A stretch of 64,000 nt of DNA from NCBI GenBank assembly GCA_964462325.1, contig CAYWYQ010000001.1, positions 1 through 64,000 of the forward strand, written 5' to 3'. The notes beneath the pieces were generated by a model that saw only the letters and a list, made by a program, of their open reading frames with translations, did no database searches and was not told the origin of the DNA. How positions within the stretch are numbered: position 1 is the first letter of the stretch; each line of letters begins with the position of its first letter. Shown here in pieces: positions 48,665 through 56,423 of the stretch. This DNA is from CAYFMS01 sp964462325. GTDB taxonomy: Bacteria > Patescibacteriota > Patescibacteriia > UBA9934. A program made the translations under genes and the position numbers.

Positions 48665-50434
48665 ATGACATCTGCAGAACTTCGAAAACTCTATATTCGA
48701 TTTTTTACCCAAAATGGACATGCTGAAATCCCTTCAGCATCGGTTGTTCCAGAAAATGACCCTTCTGTTTTATTTACGACGGCAGGAATGCATCCGCTTG
48801 TACCGTATCTAACCGGGGAAACACATTCTGCCGGTACAAGGCTGGTTAATGCGCAAAAATGTGTTCGTACCGGAGACATTGATGAAGTTGGGGATGAAAC
48901 GCATCTGACATTTTTTGAGATGCTTGGGAATTGGTCACTTGGTGATTACTTTAAAAATGAATCCATAGAGTGGAGCTTTGAATTTTTGACATCGAATGAG
49001 TGGCTTGGGATACCGATTGAACGATTGGCGGTGAGTGTGTTTGCAGGTGATGACGATGCAGAATTTGATCAAGAGGCCTATGATCTATGGGCTTCTTTGG
49101 GTATTTCAGAATCAAGAATTGCAAAGCTTGGTAAAGAGGACAATTGGTGGCCTGCTGGCGGAAAACATACGGGACCTCAAGGACCGGATACGGAAATATT
49201 TTATTGGACGGGTGAGGGGAATGCTCCTGAAAGCTTTGATCCTGAAAATGAAGCATGGGTAGAAATTTGGAATAATGTATTCATGCAATTTAATAAGGAT
49301 GATGCAGGAAATTTGACGCCACTCACTCAGAAAAATGTTGATACCGGCATGGGACTTGAACGCGTCGTAGCTGTTCTGCAAGGAAAAAAATCCTCGTATG
49401 AAACAGATATTTTTGCAGGAATTCTTGGAAAAGTACAAGAGTTGTCCGGCAAAGAATACACAGGTGAATGGAAGCCATCGATGCGGATCATTGCAGATCA
49501 CATTCGTAGCGCCATCGTTATTATTTCAGATGGGATTCAGCCATCCAATAAGGATCAGGGGTATATTTTACGTCGATTGATTCGCCGAGCGGTGCGTCAT
49601 GCGCGTAAACTTGGTATTGCAGGAGTGGATTTGATGTCACCGTTGACGGATGAAGTTGTGAAATCTCTTGGTGAGGCATATCCGTCTATTGCTGAACAAA
49701 AAGAGATGATTGTGAATACTCTAGAACAAGAAGCAATGAAATTTGATAAGACGGTTGAAAAGGGTTTGCGCGAGCTGCAAAAACTGTGGGACAAGACACA
49801 AAATATTTCTGGTGAAGATGCATTTAATTTGTATCAAACATTTGGTTTTCCTTTTGAATTGACTGAAGAAGTAGCAAAAGAACATGGACAAACCGTAGAG
49901 TCAGGTGCATTTCGGAAGGCATTTGAGGATCATCAGGCGAAATCACGCGAAGGTGCTGGGAAAAAATTCGCTGGAGGATTAGCTGATGATTCTATTGAAA
50001 CAACGCGTCTTCATACGGCAACGCATTTACTTCATAAGGCGCTCCGCACCGTTCTTGGTGATCATGTAGAGCAAAAAGGATCGAATATCACAAAGGAAAG
50101 ACTACGTTTCGATTTCTCGCATGATGCAAAAATGACGGATGAACAAAAGGCCGAAGTTGAACATATTGTAAATGAACAAATTAACGCTGCATTACCCGTT
50201 ACATTTGAATTGATGAGCGTTGAGGATGCGAAAGCGGCAGGAGCGCTTGGATTTTTCGAAGACAAATACGCTCAACAGGGCGGAAAAATAAAAGTGTATT
50301 CTGTCGGAGATTTCAGTAAAGAGATTTGCGGCGGGCCTCATGTCACAAATACATCTGAACTTGGAAGCTTTAAAATCAAGAAAGAACAAGCCAGCTCTGC
50401 AGGAATACGACGGATAAAAGCCGTACTTAGTTGA
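48665..50434 (+). CDS. alaS: Alanyl-tRNA synthetase, compact form
   Basis: 589 residues against about 870 in E. coli. Aminoacylation domain: FTTAGMHPLVPYLTGE, QKCVRTGDIDEVG, THLTFFEMLGNWSLGDYFK, WWPAGGKHTGPQGPDTEIFYW, WNNVFMQFNKD and NVDTGMGLERVVAVLQG. Editing domain: THTATHLLHKAL (HxxxH, about residue 452) and EICGGPHVTNTSELG (Cys and His). It ends with SSAGIRRIKAVLS, straight after the editing domain; the coiled-coil and C-Ala region are missing. This short form is common in CPR bacteria. Repeat palindromes precede it and a divergent copy of its last 19 codons lies at 52034. Confidence 0.95.
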   Translation: MTSAELRKLYIRFFTQNGHAEIPSASVVPENDPSVLFTTAGMHPLVPYLTGETHSAGTRLVNAQKCVRTGDIDEVGDETHLTFFEMLGNWSLGDYFKNESIEWSFEFLTSNEWLGIPIERLAVSVFAGDDDAEFDQEAYDLWASLGISESRIAKLGKEDNWWPAGGKHTGPQGPDTEIFYWTGEGNAPESFDPENEAWVEIWNNVFMQFNKDDAGNLTPLTQKNVDTGMGLERVVAVLQGKKSSYETDIFAGILGKVQELSGKEYTGEWKPSMRIIADHIRSAIVIISDGIQPSNKDQGYILRRLIRRAVRHARKLGIAGVDLMSPLTDEVVKSLGEAYPSIAEQKEMIVNTLEQEAMKFDKTVEKGLRELQKLWDKTQNISGEDAFNLYQTFGFPFELTEEVAKEHGQTVESGAFRKAFEDHQAKSREGAGKKFAGGLADDSIETTRLHTATHLLHKALRTVLGDHVEQKGSNITKERLRFDFSHDAKMTDEQKAEVEHIVNEQINAALPVTFELMSVEDAKAAGALGFFEDKYAQQGGKIKVYSVGDFSKEICGGPHVTNTSELGSFKIKKEQASSAGIRRIKAVLS

Positions 50435-50443
50435 TGTAAGAGA

Positions 50444-50508
50444 TAAGATCACTATCTATGCAAGAAAAAAGAAACAAGTCAGGTGCAGAATTTATCAAGA
50501 AGAAATAA
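50444..50508 (+). other. Leaderless-type start and 16-codon open frame ending in TAA
   Basis: TAAGAT (50444-50449) lies 8 nt before ATG at 50458. That ATG opens a frame of 16 codons ending FIKKK then TAA (50506-50508). The frame is the same as that of the large gene starting at 50512, so the TAA interrupts what looks like its natural N-terminus. Confidence 0.5.
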
Positions 50509-50511
50509 AAT

Positions 50512-51987
50512 TTGCATCAAAGCAAAGAGGTTGAATCTGCAAAAAAAAGAAAAGAGGAAAAAACAGGAGAGGTTATTCCACAAAGTCCCGAGGTACAAAT
50601 TCAGAATTATTTAGATCGTTTTCAAGAAATCATTGATCGTGAGAATGGTCAGAGTCGACAAGACGGAATCGAAGCCATTAAGCGATTCATGCGTCGAAGA
50701 TTTGTCATACAGTCAGAAGATATACCAGAGTCTGTTTTTCTCTTAGAGCAGCGTATTGCAAGGCAGCTCGGTCATGGTCATGTAGAAATCACGGAAGAAT
50801 TCAAAAAACGCAAAATAAAAGAGATTATAGACAATCAAGTACAGTCACTCGATAAGTGGATAGACTATTTATCAAGCGAAGATGCGACATACCCGGATTG
50901 GGCAAAATATTGGGCATTCCGAAGTGTGACGGAAATGGGGAAACTCAAAAGGAAAGAAGGAAAAGATGGATCAATCACCGCCTCTTTTTCAAAACGGAAA
51001 AAAGACACTGCTTCAGCATTTCCGCCCATGAATCCACGCGCTCTTGCTCTTGTGGTAGATACAATTACAAAACAAGTACAAGAAAAGCAAAAACCAAAGA
51101 AAAAGAGGATGCCCCTTAAAAATATCAGTAAAAAACTAGACGACGCGGCATTTAGACAACTGACTTCAACAGAAAGCTTTTCCAAAATCTATGCACAATT
51201 TCTTGTTGAGCTTCCAGAATACTCAACAGAAGGACTACAGGAGATTCGCGGTGAATGGGTAAAGTATGATCAGGGGTCAAAACCAGATACGCTCGTGAAG
51301 TCCCTCGAAGGATATCCACTTGAATGGTGTACAGCTGGATATGACACAGCAGAATCACAATTACAAGGAGGGGATTTTTATGTGTACTATTCATTAAATG
51401 AAGATGGGAATGCACATGTTCCACGCGTCGCTATACGTATGGAGCAAGAACGTATCGCAGAAGTACGAGGTATAGCACCGAATCAAGAAGTTGATCCCTA
51501 TATTTCTCCCGTGATTGAAGAAAAGATGGAGGAATTTGGTAAAGAAGGTGAAATCTATCAAAAGCGAAGTCGGGACATGAAGCAACTGACGGATATAGAA
51601 ATGCGCTCACAGCATCAAGAGCTGACGAGGGAAGATCTTCGATTTTTGTATGAAATCGACGGACAAATTGAAGGATTTGGCTATAGCGGAGATCCACGTA
51701 TAGACGAATTGCTGGAAGGGAGGGATAGGCGATTAGACATTGCAACGGTATTGCAGGTTTCACCTGAACAAATAAGTTTTTCGCAAGAAGAGGCAATTGC
51801 AGGCGATATTGTATTCCATTACGGAGATCTTAATTTTCTGAGACTTACATCTGCAGAGGGACTCACACTTCCTGAATCTGTAGGCGGAAGCCTTAATCTT
51901 TGGAGACTTACATCTGCAGAGGGACTCACACTTCCTGAATCTGTAGGCGGAGACCTTTATCTTGGGGGACGCGCCGAGGGAGAATAA
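50512..51987 (+). CDS. PcfJ-like/repeat protein of a CPR-wide type, decaying or truncated
   Basis: 491 residues from TTG at 50512. The N-terminal 200 are charged and helical; the middle (LEWCTAGYDTAESQLQGGDFYVYYSLNEDG...RVAIRMEQERIAEVRGI) forms an unassigned but conserved-looking domain, and LTREDLRFLYEID lies near residue 365. At the C-terminus there are two copies of a 21-residue unit (LTSAEGLTLPESVGG) followed by a partial third, after which a short GGRAEGE ends the frame. Full-length relatives would carry many such leucine-rich units, so this copy looks truncated. The N-terminal frame begins at 50458 but is cut by a TAA. Function unknown. Confidence 0.55.
   Translation: MHQSKEVESAKKRKEEKTGEVIPQSPEVQIQNYLDRFQEIIDRENGQSRQDGIEAIKRFMRRRFVIQSEDIPESVFLLEQRIARQLGHGHVEITEEFKKRKIKEIIDNQVQSLDKWIDYLSSEDATYPDWAKYWAFRSVTEMGKLKRKEGKDGSITASFSKRKKDTASAFPPMNPRALALVVDTITKQVQEKQKPKKKRMPLKNISKKLDDAAFRQLTSTESFSKIYAQFLVELPEYSTEGLQEIRGEWVKYDQGSKPDTLVKSLEGYPLEWCTAGYDTAESQLQGGDFYVYYSLNEDGNAHVPRVAIRMEQERIAEVRGIAPNQEVDPYISPVIEEKMEEFGKEGEIYQKRSRDMKQLTDIEMRSQHQELTREDLRFLYEIDGQIEGFGYSGDPRIDELLEGRDRRLDIATVLQVSPEQISFSQEEAIAGDIVFHYGDLNFLRLTSAEGLTLPESVGGSLNLWRLTSAEGLTLPESVGGDLYLGGRAEGE
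51841..51966 (+). repeat. 63-bp tandem coding repeat
   Basis: The unit begins AGACTTACATCTGCAGAGGG at 51841 and again at 51904. The two share a near-identical first 48 bases, a period of 21 codons. Recombination between such units would change repeat number. Confidence 0.8.
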
Positions 51988-52033
51988 ACAGTATTAAGAA
52001 GCAAATATCCTCATCATTCAATAGTATAAATCA

Positions 52034-52093
52034 ATCAAGAAAGAAGAAGCATCATCTGCTGGCGTGCGAAGGATTAAAGCGGTACTTGGGTAA
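52034..52093 (+). pseudogene. Second, diverged copy of the alaS 3' end
   Basis: Codons 52034-52093 read IKKEEASSAGVRRIKAVLG then TAA. The end of alaS reads IKKEQASSAGIRRIKAVLS. Sixteen of nineteen residues match, while many third-codon bases differ. Similarity starts abruptly at the first Ile; upstream there is no open frame that matches AlaRS. It is a fragment of another alaS allele, not a fresh duplication. Confidence 0.8.
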
Positions 52094-52153
52094 TGCCTTG
52101 ACATTTTACATAATATTAAGTAAACTCCTCTTGCGATTAGAAAGCTCATTTTC

Positions 52154-52182
52154 TTGCCAATAAAAGCGTAATCTGCTATATT
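52154..52182 (+). promoter_or_regulatory. Promoter of infA
   Basis: TTGCCA (52154-52159), 17 bp, TATATT (52177-52182), 11 nt before the ATG. Confidence 0.7.
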
Positions 52183-52193
52183 CCAAACGAATT

Positions 52194-52409
52194 ATGGCAG
52201 AAAAACAATTTATTGAAATGCGGGGATCCGTCGAAGAATCTCTTCCGGCGGGTAAATTCCGCATCAAGCTTGAAAATGATCAAGAAATCACAGGTCATTT
52301 GTCCGGTAAACTTCGGAAATTTAGAATCCGAATCATGCCAGGCGATGACGTAAAAGTGGAGATCAGTCCATATGATCTCACGAAAGGGCGCATCACTTAC
52401 AGATTTTAA
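52194..52409 (+). CDS. infA: Translation initiation factor IF-1
   Basis: 71 residues forming a single S1-like OB fold. MRGSVEESLPAGKFRIKLEND and ITGHLSGKLRKFRIRIMPGDDVKVEISPYDLTKGRITYRF match the family almost throughout (G-x-V-x-E-x-L-P, GDxVxVExSPYDLxKGRIxxR). It binds the A site of the 30S subunit. A family-A repeat follows the stop. Confidence 0.97.
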   Translation: MAEKQFIEMRGSVEESLPAGKFRIKLENDQEITGHLSGKLRKFRIRIMPGDDVKVEISPYDLTKGRITYRF

Positions 52410-52530
52410 AACCCACTGAATCGCGATCTGTCGTTTCAGTTCATCACAAATTTCCTCATCGTACGTTTCAGTACGTCTGCGGAATTTGTTTGAACTTCAA
52501 CGACATCTCATCGATTCATAGGATTTTAAA
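52410..52530. repeat. Family-A element downstream of infA
   Basis: Centre CGTACGTTTCAGTACG (about 52460-52475) with CTGCGGAATTTG...CATCTCATCGATTC right side. The left and right borders are diverged but CGCGATCTGTCGTTTCAG and its partner near 52500 remain recognisable. Located immediately after the stop codon. Confidence 0.55.
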
Positions 52531-52589
52531 CACGAAATAGATGATGAATCATTAAATTTCAAAAAATCTGAAAGGCATGCCGGTCTTTA

Positions 52590-52623
52590 AAAACATCACC
52601 GTTCTTATTATGGGTGATGTTTT
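52590..52623 (+). terminator. Stem-loop between infA and rpmJ
   Basis: AAAACATCACC (52590-52600) pairs perfectly with GGTGATGTTTT (52613-52623) over a 12-nt loop; the U tract is short (TTTTGATT). A terminator or attenuator. Confidence 0.6.
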
Positions 52624-52662
52624 GATTAAAATGGGTTCTCGAATCCAAGTTAGATAACTAAT

Positions 52663-52779
52663 ATGAAAGTACGATCATCCGTAAAAAAAATGTGTAGAGA
52701 CTGTAGAACTGTACGACGAAAAGGTCGCGTACACGTGATTTGTCCTAAGAATGCTAAACATAAGCAGCGTCAAGGTTAA
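52663..52779 (+). CDS. rpmJ: 50S ribosomal protein bL36
   Basis: 38 residues, the canonical length, starting MKVRSSVKKMCRDCRTVRRK and ending CPKNAKHKQRQG. C11, C14, C27 and H32 are the zinc ligands of the C+ form. It is the first gene of the alpha-operon-like run that continues with rpsM. Confidence 0.96.
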   Translation: MKVRSSVKKMCRDCRTVRRKGRVHVICPKNAKHKQRQG

Positions 52780-52931
52780 CCTATTTAATTAATTGATCAG
52801 TAAATAATGAAGTGAGAATTTTTCCTGATAGACAAGGAGAGTCGACGAGCGCCGAAGAACCGTACTAGTAGGTATGGTGATGAGAGCGCAGACGATCGAC
52901 AAAGTAGATCTGGAAAAGGCCACTTAATTCT
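52780..52931 (+). other. Structured leader between rpmJ and rpsM
   Basis: 152 nt with no open frame. GTCGAC (about 52843) pairs with ATCGAC (about 52899), GAGCGC with GCGC of AGAGCGC, and ACCGTACTAGTAGGTATGGT forms an inner hairpin. The stretch is purine-rich and GC-rich relative to the region. The place and folding fit an r-protein autoregulatory leader, but no known class is recognised. Confidence 0.45.
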
Positions 52932-53318
52932 ATGGCGAGAATAGCTGGAGTCTTAATCCCTTCTAATAAACGTGTAGTGATTGCACTTACGTATATTCAC
53001 GGGATTGGAAAAACAACATCAAAGAAAATTCTTTCTCAAGCTGGTGTAGATGAATCTACCCGTGTGAAGGACCTTTCTTCTGAACAAGAAAATAAAATCC
53101 GAACCCTTGTGGAAAAAGAACATAAGGTAGAAGGGGAGTTGCGTCGTGAGGTTATGGCGAATATTAAACGGTTGCGAGAAATTGGTTCTTATCGTGGACT
53201 ACGTCACAAATTACATTTACCTGTACGCGGACAGCGAACAAAGACAAACTCACGTACCGTACGTGGAAATAAGCGTAATACGGCTGGAAGTGGTCGTCGT
53301 GTGATTAGTAAGACCTAA
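52932..53318 (+). CDS. rpsM: 30S ribosomal protein uS13
   Basis: 128 residues. RIAGVLIPSNKRVVIALTYIHGIGKTTSKKIL at the start and the basic tail RGLRHKLHLPVRGQRTKTNSRTVRG with RKKNxAGxG-like end are the family hallmarks. It contacts the P-site tRNA and 23S bridge. The stop TAA shares its final A with the rpsK ATG. Confidence 0.97.
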   Translation: MARIAGVLIPSNKRVVIALTYIHGIGKTTSKKILSQAGVDESTRVKDLSSEQENKIRTLVEKEHKVEGELRREVMANIKRLREIGSYRGLRHKLHLPVRGQRTKTNSRTVRGNKRNTAGSGRRVISKT

Positions 53319-53797
53319 TGAATATGACTGAAGAAACAAAAGAAGTAGCAGAAAAGGAAGTGGAAGCAGCGAAGAAAGCTGAAAAGGCTCCAAAGAAAGC
53401 GCAAACAAAGTTTATTCGAACGGCGAAAGGAAAGAAACGTCAGTTTAAAACAATTCCACGAGGTCGTGCATACATCAATGCAACGCTGAATAATACGATT
53501 GTAACCATCACAGATCCAAATGGAAATGCGATTACATGGGCAAGTGCTGGAAACTGCGGATTCAGAGGACCAAAGAAATCAACACCATATGCGGCGAGTC
53601 TCGTGATCAATAAGATTGCAGACAATCTAGAACCATACGGAATGCGTGAATTACACGTGATTACAAATGGAATTGGTGGTGGACGAGATTCAGCTCTCCG
53701 AACGCTTAATTCAAAAGGCTTTACCGTTCTCTCTATTAGAGAAGTAACAGCAATTCCTCATAATGGATGTCGTGCGCGTCGTCCACGTCGAGTGTAA
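53318..53797 (+). CDS. rpsK: 30S ribosomal protein uS11, N-terminally extended
   Basis: 159 residues. Conserved uS11 begins around residue 35: GRAYINATLNNTIVTITDPNGNAITWASAGNCGFRGPKKSTPYAA, GIGGGRDSALR, and PHNGCRARRPRRV at the C-terminus. The first 30 residues are rich in Lys, Glu and Ala and are a non-conserved extension. ATG at 53318 overlaps the rpsM stop by one base; ATG at 53324 is possible. Confidence 0.96.
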   Translation: MNMTEETKEVAEKEVEAAKKAEKAPKKAQTKFIRTAKGKKRQFKTIPRGRAYINATLNNTIVTITDPNGNAITWASAGNCGFRGPKKSTPYAASLVINKIADNLEPYGMRELHVITNGIGGGRDSALRTLNSKGFTVLSIREVTAIPHNGCRARRPRRV

Positions 53798-53806
53798 AAT
53801 AGGAAT

Positions 53807-54433
53807 ATGGGTAAAACATTAAAGAAAATGGGAAAAATGAGTCGACGCGATGGCGTGGCTCTATCAACAAGTGATAAGGTGCTAAAAATCATGCAAAAAC
53901 GGGCATATATCCCTGGACAGCATGGTTCAGCAAATACATATCGACGCCGAAGAAGCTCAGTATACGGATTGCAGCTTCGAGAAAAACAGAAGGCAAAACG
54001 TCTGTACGGTGTACTTGAGAAGCAGTTCCAAAATTACTTCAAAAAGGCATCAAATCAGCCTGGAAATACACCAGAAAATCTAAGTCGATTGCTTGAACTT
54101 CGTTTAGATAATGTCGTATTCCGACTCGGGTTTGCAAAGACGCGTCCACAGGCACGTCAGATGGTTTCACATGCACTCTTTACCGTAAATGGAAAGAAGC
54201 TAAATATCCCATCCTACCAAGTGTGTATTGATGATGTCATTGGCATTCGACCGAACAAGGTTAAAAAAGGAATCTTTACAGATCTAGAAGAACGAATGAA
54301 GAATACTATCGTTCCAAGTTGGTTGCATCTTGATGGATCAACACATGAAGGAAAGGTTGTTAGTCTACCTCAGGGAGAGGAGCTGAAGGAAGTGTACGAT
54401 CCAACACTTATTGTGGAATTCTACTCACGTTAA
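53807..54433 (+). CDS. rpsD: 30S ribosomal protein uS4
   Basis: 208 residues. RAYIPGQHGSANTYRRRRSSVYGLQLREKQKAKRLYGVLEKQFQNYF and the S4 domain LLELRLDNVVFRLGFAKTRPQARQMVSHALFTVNGKKLNIPSYQV are standard. The N-terminal zinc cysteines of C+ uS4 are missing (a zinc-free form). In other bacteria S4 binds its operon leader; the rpmJ-rpsM spacer is a candidate site. Confidence 0.97.
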   Translation: MGKTLKKMGKMSRRDGVALSTSDKVLKIMQKRAYIPGQHGSANTYRRRRSSVYGLQLREKQKAKRLYGVLEKQFQNYFKKASNQPGNTPENLSRLLELRLDNVVFRLGFAKTRPQARQMVSHALFTVNGKKLNIPSYQVCIDDVIGIRPNKVKKGIFTDLEERMKNTIVPSWLHLDGSTHEGKVVSLPQGEELKEVYDPTLIVEFYSR

Positions 54434-54452
54434 TAATCAACTGATAAAAATT

Positions 54453-55265
54453 ATGGAAAATATTTTACTTCCATCAAAAATGTCATTCACAGATGGAGAA
54501 AATAAGAATGAAACTATTCTTACCATCGAACCACTTCACCATGGTTATGGAACGACAATTGGAAATAGTCTACGTCGCGTTTTGCTTTCTTCACTTGAAG
54601 GAGCTGCGGTTACTGCGGTAAAAATTAAGGGTGCTCAGCATGAATTCACGACGATTGAAGGTGTGAAAGAAGACATGCTTGAAATCATGCTAAATTTGAA
54701 GCAGTTACGAATGACGGTTCATACAAATGAACCCGTTGTTCTTCACCTTGAGGTTACAGGAAAGACAGGTGAGGTGACAGCAGCGAGCATTGAAAAGAAT
54801 GCGGATGTCGATGTAGTAAATAAGGATCTTGTTATTGTACGATTGACAGATAAGTCTGCAACACTCTCTATGGATATTACTGTAAGCAGAGGTCGCGGAT
54901 TCCTTCCAACAGAAGAAATGGATACAACAGGAAATGAAATCGGACTTATGGCGATTGATGCTATGTTTAGTCCAATCGTAAGCGTTGGGATGAAGGTTGA
55001 AAATACACGTGTTGGTGAAATTACGAACTATGATCGTCTTGTAATGAATATCATTACAGATGGGACTATCTCTGCGCAGGATGCAGTAGAAGCGGCAACA
55101 AAAACAATAATGAATCATTTCAATTGGATTGATAGTCAGCTTTCACATGCTACGCTTACAGAAAAAATCACAAATGCACAAGAAGAAAAAGCTGAGCAGG
55201 AAGCGGAAGAGGAAGATTCAGCAGAGGAAGTGACAGAAGAAGAGTCAAGTGAAGACAAAGAATAA
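54453..55265 (+). CDS. rpoA: RNA polymerase alpha subunit lacking the C-terminal domain
   Basis: 270 residues. The N-terminal domain is intact: EPLHHGYGTTIGNSLRRVLLSSLEGAAVTAVKIKG, GVKEDMLEIMLNLKQL, GEVTAASI, GRGFLPTEE, IGLMAIDAMFSPIVSVGMKVENTRVG and TDGTISAQDAVEAATKTI. After about residue 232 a typical alpha has a linker and a helix-hairpin-helix CTD; here there is only an acidic tail of Glu, Asp and Ala (EEKAEQEAEEEDSAEEVTEEE). Dimerisation and core assembly remain; UP-element contact is lost. ATG at 54453 excludes a longer frame into rpsD. Confidence 0.95.
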   Translation: MENILLPSKMSFTDGENKNETILTIEPLHHGYGTTIGNSLRRVLLSSLEGAAVTAVKIKGAQHEFTTIEGVKEDMLEIMLNLKQLRMTVHTNEPVVLHLEVTGKTGEVTAASIEKNADVDVVNKDLVIVRLTDKSATLSMDITVSRGRGFLPTEEMDTTGNEIGLMAIDAMFSPIVSVGMKVENTRVGEITNYDRLVMNIITDGTISAQDAVEAATKTIMNHFNWIDSQLSHATLTEKITNAQEEKAEQEAEEEDSAEEVTEEESSEDKE

Positions 55266-55270
55266 TTAAT

Positions 55271-55621
55271 ATGCGTCATCGAAATAAGACAAAAACACTT
55301 GGAAGAGCTACATCAGCTCGCAAAGCGCTTCTACGCGACCTTGCGACAAGTGTTATCGTCTATGAAAAAATAGAAACAACGGAAGGAAAAGCGAAAGTTG
55401 TTCGACCGGTAATTGAGAAATTGATTACAAAGGCTCGTAAGGGAGACCTTGCAGCACGTCGGCAATTACTAGCATTTTTCTCTACGGAACAGCCTGTAAA
55501 CAAGTTAATGGATGTCATTGGACCTCGTTACAAAGATCGTAATGGTGGTTATACAAGAATTCAAAAGCTTGGTTACCGGCAAGGAGATGGGGCATGTGTC
55601 GTGAAGATTGAATTAGTATAA
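55271..55621 (+). CDS. rplQ: 50S ribosomal protein bL17
   Basis: 116 residues. MRHRNKTKTLGRATSARKALLRDLATSVIVYEKIETTEGKAK, then VRPVIEKLITKARKGDLAARRQL and KIELV ending, match the family. It follows rpoA in the usual order. Confidence 0.97.
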   Translation: MRHRNKTKTLGRATSARKALLRDLATSVIVYEKIETTEGKAKVVRPVIEKLITKARKGDLAARRQLLAFFSTEQPVNKLMDVIGPRYKDRNGGYTRIQKLGYRQGDGACVVKIELV

Positions 55622-55622
55622 T

Positions 55623-55979
55623 ATGTCAGGAATTCAAAGAGAAACATACAAGGTTGATGCAACGGATCAGGTGCTTGGACGTTTGGCGACAGACATTTCA
55701 AAGCGACTTATGGGAAAGCATCGTCCAGATTATCAAGCACATATTGATTCTGGTGACATCGTTGAAGTTACAAATATCGAAAAGATAAAAGTGACGGGTA
55801 AGAAGATGGCTCAGAAGAATTACTACAGACACTCAGGATTTCCAGGTGGTTTGAAAACAAAGCCAATGGAAAAGCTTTTTGCTGAGAATCCAGCAAAAAT
55901 CCTTGAGCTTTCTGTATCAAGAATGCTTCCAAAGAATAAATTGCGCGCAGAGCGTCTTAAGAGACTAAAGATTTCGTAA
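55623..55979 (+). CDS. rplM: 50S ribosomal protein uL13
   Basis: 118 residues, shorter than the usual 140 because the N-terminal and C-terminal extensions are missing. VDATDQVLGRLATDISKRLMGKHRPDY, IEKIKVTGKKMAQKNYYRHSGFPGGLK and AVSRMLPKNKLRAERLKRLKIS-like ending (ELSVSRMLPKNKL) identify it. The first base of rpsI follows after 1 nt. Confidence 0.96.
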   Translation: MSGIQRETYKVDATDQVLGRLATDISKRLMGKHRPDYQAHIDSGDIVEVTNIEKIKVTGKKMAQKNYYRHSGFPGGLKTKPMEKLFAENPAKILELSVSRMLPKNKLRAERLKRLKIS

Positions 55980-55980
55980 T

Positions 55981-56379
55981 ATGGCAGATCAGAAATATAT
56001 ACAAAGTATTGGTCGACGAAAGACAGCGATCGCACAGGTAAGATTGACTCCTGGTGGTTCTGGGCAAATTGTTGTGAATAATAGACCAATGAAGGAATAC
56101 TTCACGGTTACAACGCAACAAGACACAGTACTAGAACCACTGAAAACTACCGGAAAAACAGAAAGTTTGGACATCTCTGTTCGAGCAATCGGTGGTGGTG
56201 TTGCTGGTCAGGCGGATGCAGTAAAAATGGGAATTGCACGCGCACTTGTGAAATATGATGAAAGCCTAAAATCTACGATTAAGGCGGAAGGATTTTTGAC
56301 AAGAGATGCACGTAAGAAAGAACGTAAAAAGTTCGGAAAACGCGGCGCACGTCGTTCAAAGCAATGGCGAAAACGATAA
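55981..56379 (+). CDS. rpsI: 30S ribosomal protein uS9
   Basis: 132 residues. YIQSIGRRKTAIAQVRLTPGGSGQIVVNNRPMKEYF, the glycine-rich GGGVAGQADAVKMGIARALVKYDES segment and the C-terminal KKFGKRGARRSKQWRKR are typical; the terminal KR reaches the P-site tRNA. A strong terminator follows and ends the ribosomal run. Confidence 0.97.
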   Translation: MADQKYIQSIGRRKTAIAQVRLTPGGSGQIVVNNRPMKEYFTVTTQQDTVLEPLKTTGKTESLDISVRAIGGGVAGQADAVKMGIARALVKYDESLKSTIKAEGFLTRDARKKERKKFGKRGARRSKQWRKR

Positions 56380-56406
56380 AAAAACAGGCTTCGGCCTGTT
56401 TTTTTG
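56378..56406 (+). terminator. Intrinsic terminator of the ribosomal run
   Basis: AAAACAGGC (56381-56389), TTCG tetraloop, GCCTGTTTT, then TTTTG. Perfect stem with UUCG loop. Confidence 0.92.
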
Positions 56407-56409
56407 TGA

Positions 56410-56415
56410 TATCAT
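56410..56415 (+). promoter_or_regulatory. -10 box of the tRNA nucleotidyltransferase gene
   Basis: TATCAT ends 8 nt before the ATG at 56424, following the terminator by a few bases. It argues against earlier in-frame starts, which lie within rpsI and the terminator. Confidence 0.45.
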
Positions 56416-56423
56416 ATGTTCAT

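Noticed and set aside
49112..49501. Minus-strand open frames inside alaS
   Set aside because: They are shadows of the well-supported AlaRS frame without starts, motifs or promoters.
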